A stretch of DNA of 64,000 bases from positions 1 to 64,000 of the forward strand of contig NNSG01000006.1 in NCBI GenBank assembly GCA_002256485.1, in the 5' to 3' direction. Positions 61,924 through 64,000 of this stretch are shown here, piece by piece. How positions within the stretch are numbered: position 1 is the first letter of the stretch; the number at the start of each line of letters is the position of its first letter. Source of the DNA: Fidelibacterota bacterium 408169 (GTDB lineage: Bacteria > Fidelibacterota > Marinisomatia > Marinisomatales > TCS55). The notes beneath the pieces were generated by a model. The model saw only the letters and a list, made by a program, of their open reading frames with translations, made no database searches and was not told where the DNA came from. A program made the position numbers and the translations under genes.

Positions 61924-62277
61924 TTAATGTTGACTAAACCCGAACTCTAAAAGGAAATCCACCTCTCCTTCATCTACTTGACAATATATCCGTTGTCCTG
62001 TTGGGCAGAAACACGCATCGCAAACAGCATCATATACCCATTCTGTATATACATGATACATTTTTACACCCTGCGCTTCATAGTAATCTGTAAATATCTT
62101 TAATTGTTCGTCTTCATCATGGGGATAGTCTTCATAATCGTGCGTTTCAAGCCATGCTGCGTCCTACGGGTTACCAAGGCATTGGATAGGCTCAATGTAA
62201 ACAATGTCTTTTTCAGTCCCATTATTACAGGACACAATTATCAGCAACGAGATAATAATGAATGAAATATTATTCAT
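61924..62277 (-). pseudogene. Small Cys-rich lipoprotein gene interrupted by an in-frame TAG
   Basis: An ATG at 62277 opens a frame with lipoprotein signal FIIISLLIIVSC (Cys17). A TAG at 62164-62166 stops it at codon 38, after QCLGNP. Beyond it the same frame continues for 79 codons without a further stop until TAA at 61924. The downstream part is clearly protein-like (VYTEWVYDAVCDACFCPTGQ, several Cys). A TGG (Trp) to TAG change would explain it. It may be a recent pseudogene, a strain variant, a sequencing error or a readthrough site. The family was not recognised. Confidence 0.65.
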
Positions 62278-62343
62278 AAAAACAGCATTTTTGTTAGCTT
62301 CAGTGAAAATTAAAATAAAATACTAAATAATCAAAATCAAGAA

Positions 62344-62901
62344 TCAAGCCGAACCGCCCAATCCGGAAAATTCAGACATGTCTATGCCAAAGGATTTAGT
62401 CGCCAAATCCCACATAAATTTTTCATCAGAATTAAATATAAAGTCCTGAGTTGTATGCTGCAAAAGCCAGTCGCCATTTTCAATTTCTGCTTCCAACTGG
62501 TATTGTGCCCAGCCGGCATGGCCCAATAAAAGTTTAGAATGTTTAGGACCTTTCTTTTCTGCTATTTCCGTAATAATAGTTTTATTGCTGGTTAATGAAA
62601 AATCTTCCCCGATTGCTATAGTGCTTTCTGTTTCATAATCAGCTGAATGCAAAACGATACCACGCTCTACAAGAACCGGACCACCAAAATAAACATCAGG
62701 AACCAATTTCAATATATCATCATCTTCCGGGAAAAAATCAGAGAACAAATCTTGAAGTTCCGGGGTTTCAAAAGGTTTGTTAACTATAAAGCCCAAAGCG
62801 CCGTCTTTATTATGTTCACAAATAAACACAACAGCACGGCCGAAATAAGGATCCTGCATGTGAGGCATGGATATAATGATTTGATTTTTTAATGACGCCA
62901 T
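62344..62901 (-). CDS. yqgE: YqgE/AlgH-family protein
   Basis: This 185-residue protein has the family blocks ISMPHMQDPYFGRAVVFICEHN, GALGFIVNKP, YFGGPVLVERGIVLH and LLGHAGWAQYQLEAEIENGDWL. The biochemical function of the family is unsettled; some members are linked to regulation of alginate or virulence genes. It lies between the broken lipoprotein gene and divergent uvrA. Confidence 0.94.
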   Translation of the reverse strand: MASLKNQIIISMPHMQDPYFGRAVVFICEHNKDGALGFIVNKPFETPELQDLFSDFFPEDDDILKLVPDVYFGGPVLVERGIVLHSADYETESTIAIGEDFSLTSNKTIITEIAEKKGPKHSKLLLGHAGWAQYQLEAEIENGDWLLQHTTQDFIFNSDEKFMWDLATKSFGIDMSEFSGLGGSA

Positions 62902-63042
62902 TGATTAAATGTAAGGTTTTTGAGATATTGAAACAAGTTGGTTATTGGTTGCTGGTCTATTTGGACAGCCACCCACCAACTCCCAGTAAGATAAATGTAA
63001 ATCGTTTTATGAAAACGGCTGAATAGTATGTAAATTCTAGGC

Positions 63043-63060
63043 TGTCATTTCGAAATGACA
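63043..63060. promoter_or_regulatory. Perfect 18-bp palindrome upstream of uvrA
   Basis: TGTCATTTCGAAATGACA is a perfect palindrome ending 11 bases before the uvrA ATG. It might be a LexA/SOS-type operator in this lineage, or a remnant of the CTGTCATTTCGA-type repeat common in Bacteroidetes-like genomes. No clear promoter core was seen next to it. Confidence 0.35.
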
Positions 63061-63071
63061 AAAACGGTATT

Positions 63072-64000
63072 ATGAAGCAAGATAAAATCATCATAAAGGG
63101 TGCCCGCCAGCACAATCTCAAGAATATTGACCTAGAGATACCACGCAATAAATTAGTGGTCATTACTGGTTTGTCCGGCTCGGGGAAATCATCTCTGGCC
63201 TTTGACACCATCTATGCTGAAGGACAACGGCGGTATGTGGAATCACTGTCATCCTACGCCCGCCAATTTCTTGGGCTAATGGAAAAGCCGGATATGGATA
63301 CAATTGAAGGATTATCTCCCGCTATCTCCATCGAACAAAAAGCTTCAGCGCGCAATCCAAGATCTACGGTAGGAACCGTTACAGAAATTCATGATTATTT
63401 ACGATTACTTTATGCACATATTGGTAAACCCCATTGCTGGATATGCAGCCGTCCTATTCAAAAACAAACAGTTCAGCAGATTGTTGATGCCATTTGCAAA
63501 TTTAAAATTGGGACCAAGTTTTTTGTATTGGCTCCGGTTGTACGTGGACGCAAAGGTCTTCATAAAGGCGTATTTGAAGAAATTAAAAAAGAAGGCTTTC
63601 TCCGTACCCGAGTCGATGGAAAAGTGTATGGTATCGATGACAAGATTGAACTAGAGAAAAATAAGAAACATACCATCGAAGTGGTGGTTGATCGACTCAT
63701 TATTGAAGGAGATTACAGAGAGCGATTAACCGAATCCATAGAACTTGCACTAAAGATTGGTTCCGGGTTAGTCATCATTCAAGAATTGCCTAAAACGGAT
63801 CATTTATTCAGCGAACATTTTGCCTGTCCACACTGTGAAGTATCATTGGAAGAATTGTCTCCCCGTATGTTTTCTTTCAATTCACCCTACGGTGCCTGTC
63901 CCCATTGCGACGGCTTGGGTTCCCACATGGAAATTGACCCGGAACTTATTGTCCCGGACAAAACCAAGTCCATTATTCAAGGAGCTGTTGCCCCCTTGGG
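63072..64000 (+). CDS. uvrA: Excinuclease ABC subunit A (3' truncated by window end)
   Basis: UvrA recognises DNA damage in nucleotide excision repair and loads UvrB. About 309 codons are present before the window ends, with no stop. The N-terminus is canonical: [20 protein letters not shown], Walker [34 protein letters not shown] and [13 protein letters not shown]. The first zinc-binding region is visible as [17 protein letters not shown] with a second CPHC after SPYGA. No ribosome site is clear. A perfect palindrome lies just upstream. Confidence 0.97.
   Translation, partial: MKQDKIIIKGARQHNLKNIDLEIPRNKLVVITGLSGSGKSSLAFDTIYAEGQRRYVESLSSYARQFLGLMEKPDMDTIEGLSPAISIEQKASARNPRSTVGTVTEIHDYLRLLYAHIGKPHCWICSRPIQKQTVQQIVDAICKFKIGTKFFVLAPVVRGRKGLHKGVFEEIKKEGFLRTRVDGKVYGIDDKIELEKNKKHTIEVVVDRLIIEGDYRERLTESIELALKIGSGLVIIQELPKTDHLFSEHFACPHCEVSLEELSPRMFSFNSPYGACPHCDGLGSHMEIDPELIVPDKTKSIIQGAVAPL

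Noticed and set aside
1-64000. CRISPR arrays, tRNA or rRNA genes, prophage and insertion sequences
   Set aside because: No direct-repeat/spacer pattern, no tRNA or rRNA signature, and no integrase, transposase or phage structural gene was found by eye; a tRNA missed by inspection cannot be fully excluded.

Overview
The window looks like a chromosomal piece of a Gram-negative bacterium of the FCB group, most likely Candidatus Marinimicrobia (SAR406) or a close relative. The evidence is indirect. Two large secreted proteins end in the NYPNPFNP-type C-terminal sorting/FlgD-like domain common in that group. There is lipid A chemistry (lpxB, lpxK), a TonB-ExbB-ExbD-ExbD cluster, a B-type succinate dehydrogenase with one cytochrome b subunit, and moderate-to-low GC. 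No rRNA, tRNA, CRISPR array, prophage or insertion sequence was recognised.

Layout. 1-5.7 kb: two adjacent secreted modular adhesin-like proteins (the first cut by the window edge), each followed by a terminator. 5.8-9.7 kb: ssb, a PlsC-type acyltransferase, an MltB-type lytic transglycosylase and a convergent M28 aminopeptidase. 9.7-14.3 kb: apaG, then pyruvate kinase overlapping pyruvate phosphate dikinase. 14.5-19.8 kb (minus strand): a NatAB-like ABC exporter, pirin, aldehyde dehydrogenase and aldo/keto reductase. 19.8-23.2 kb: an Smr-domain protein, phenylalanine hydroxylase, a TPR lipoprotein and an M32 carboxypeptidase.

23.3-31.0 kb holds the most unusual unit: a seven-gene operon with its own putative promoter and terminator. 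It encodes three envelope proteins (FxLYD/Sm-like, coiled-coil TPR, beta-barrel-like TPR), then MotA, MotB, a reduced FliF-like ring protein and a full three-domain FliG-like rotor protein. No flagellar export, rod, hook or filament gene lies beside it. I interpret it as a rotor-stator motor that does not drive a classical flagellum, at least on the evidence of this locus.

31.0-39.7 kb: a DppABC-like peptide importer without ATPases, a glutamate-cysteine ligase, a DUF2231 membrane protein and sdhCAB. 39.7-44.4 kb (minus): tonB, two exbD, exbB, an S41 processing protease and an outer-membrane protein. 44.7-50.4 kb: two tandem paralogous extracytoplasmic proteins with FG-GAP-like and cadherin-like repeats. 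50.4-55.1 kb (minus): lpxK, a DUF374 acyltransferase, lpxB, an ICMT-like methyltransferase and a Gfo/Idh/MocA oxidoreductase. 55.3-64 kb: two small membrane proteins, ychF, fabA divergent from an enoyl-ACP-reductase-like SDR, a TPR lipoprotein, two transporters, a stop-interrupted lipoprotein gene, yqgE and the 5' part of uvrA.

All identifications rest on reading motifs and family resemblance by eye; no database search was run.
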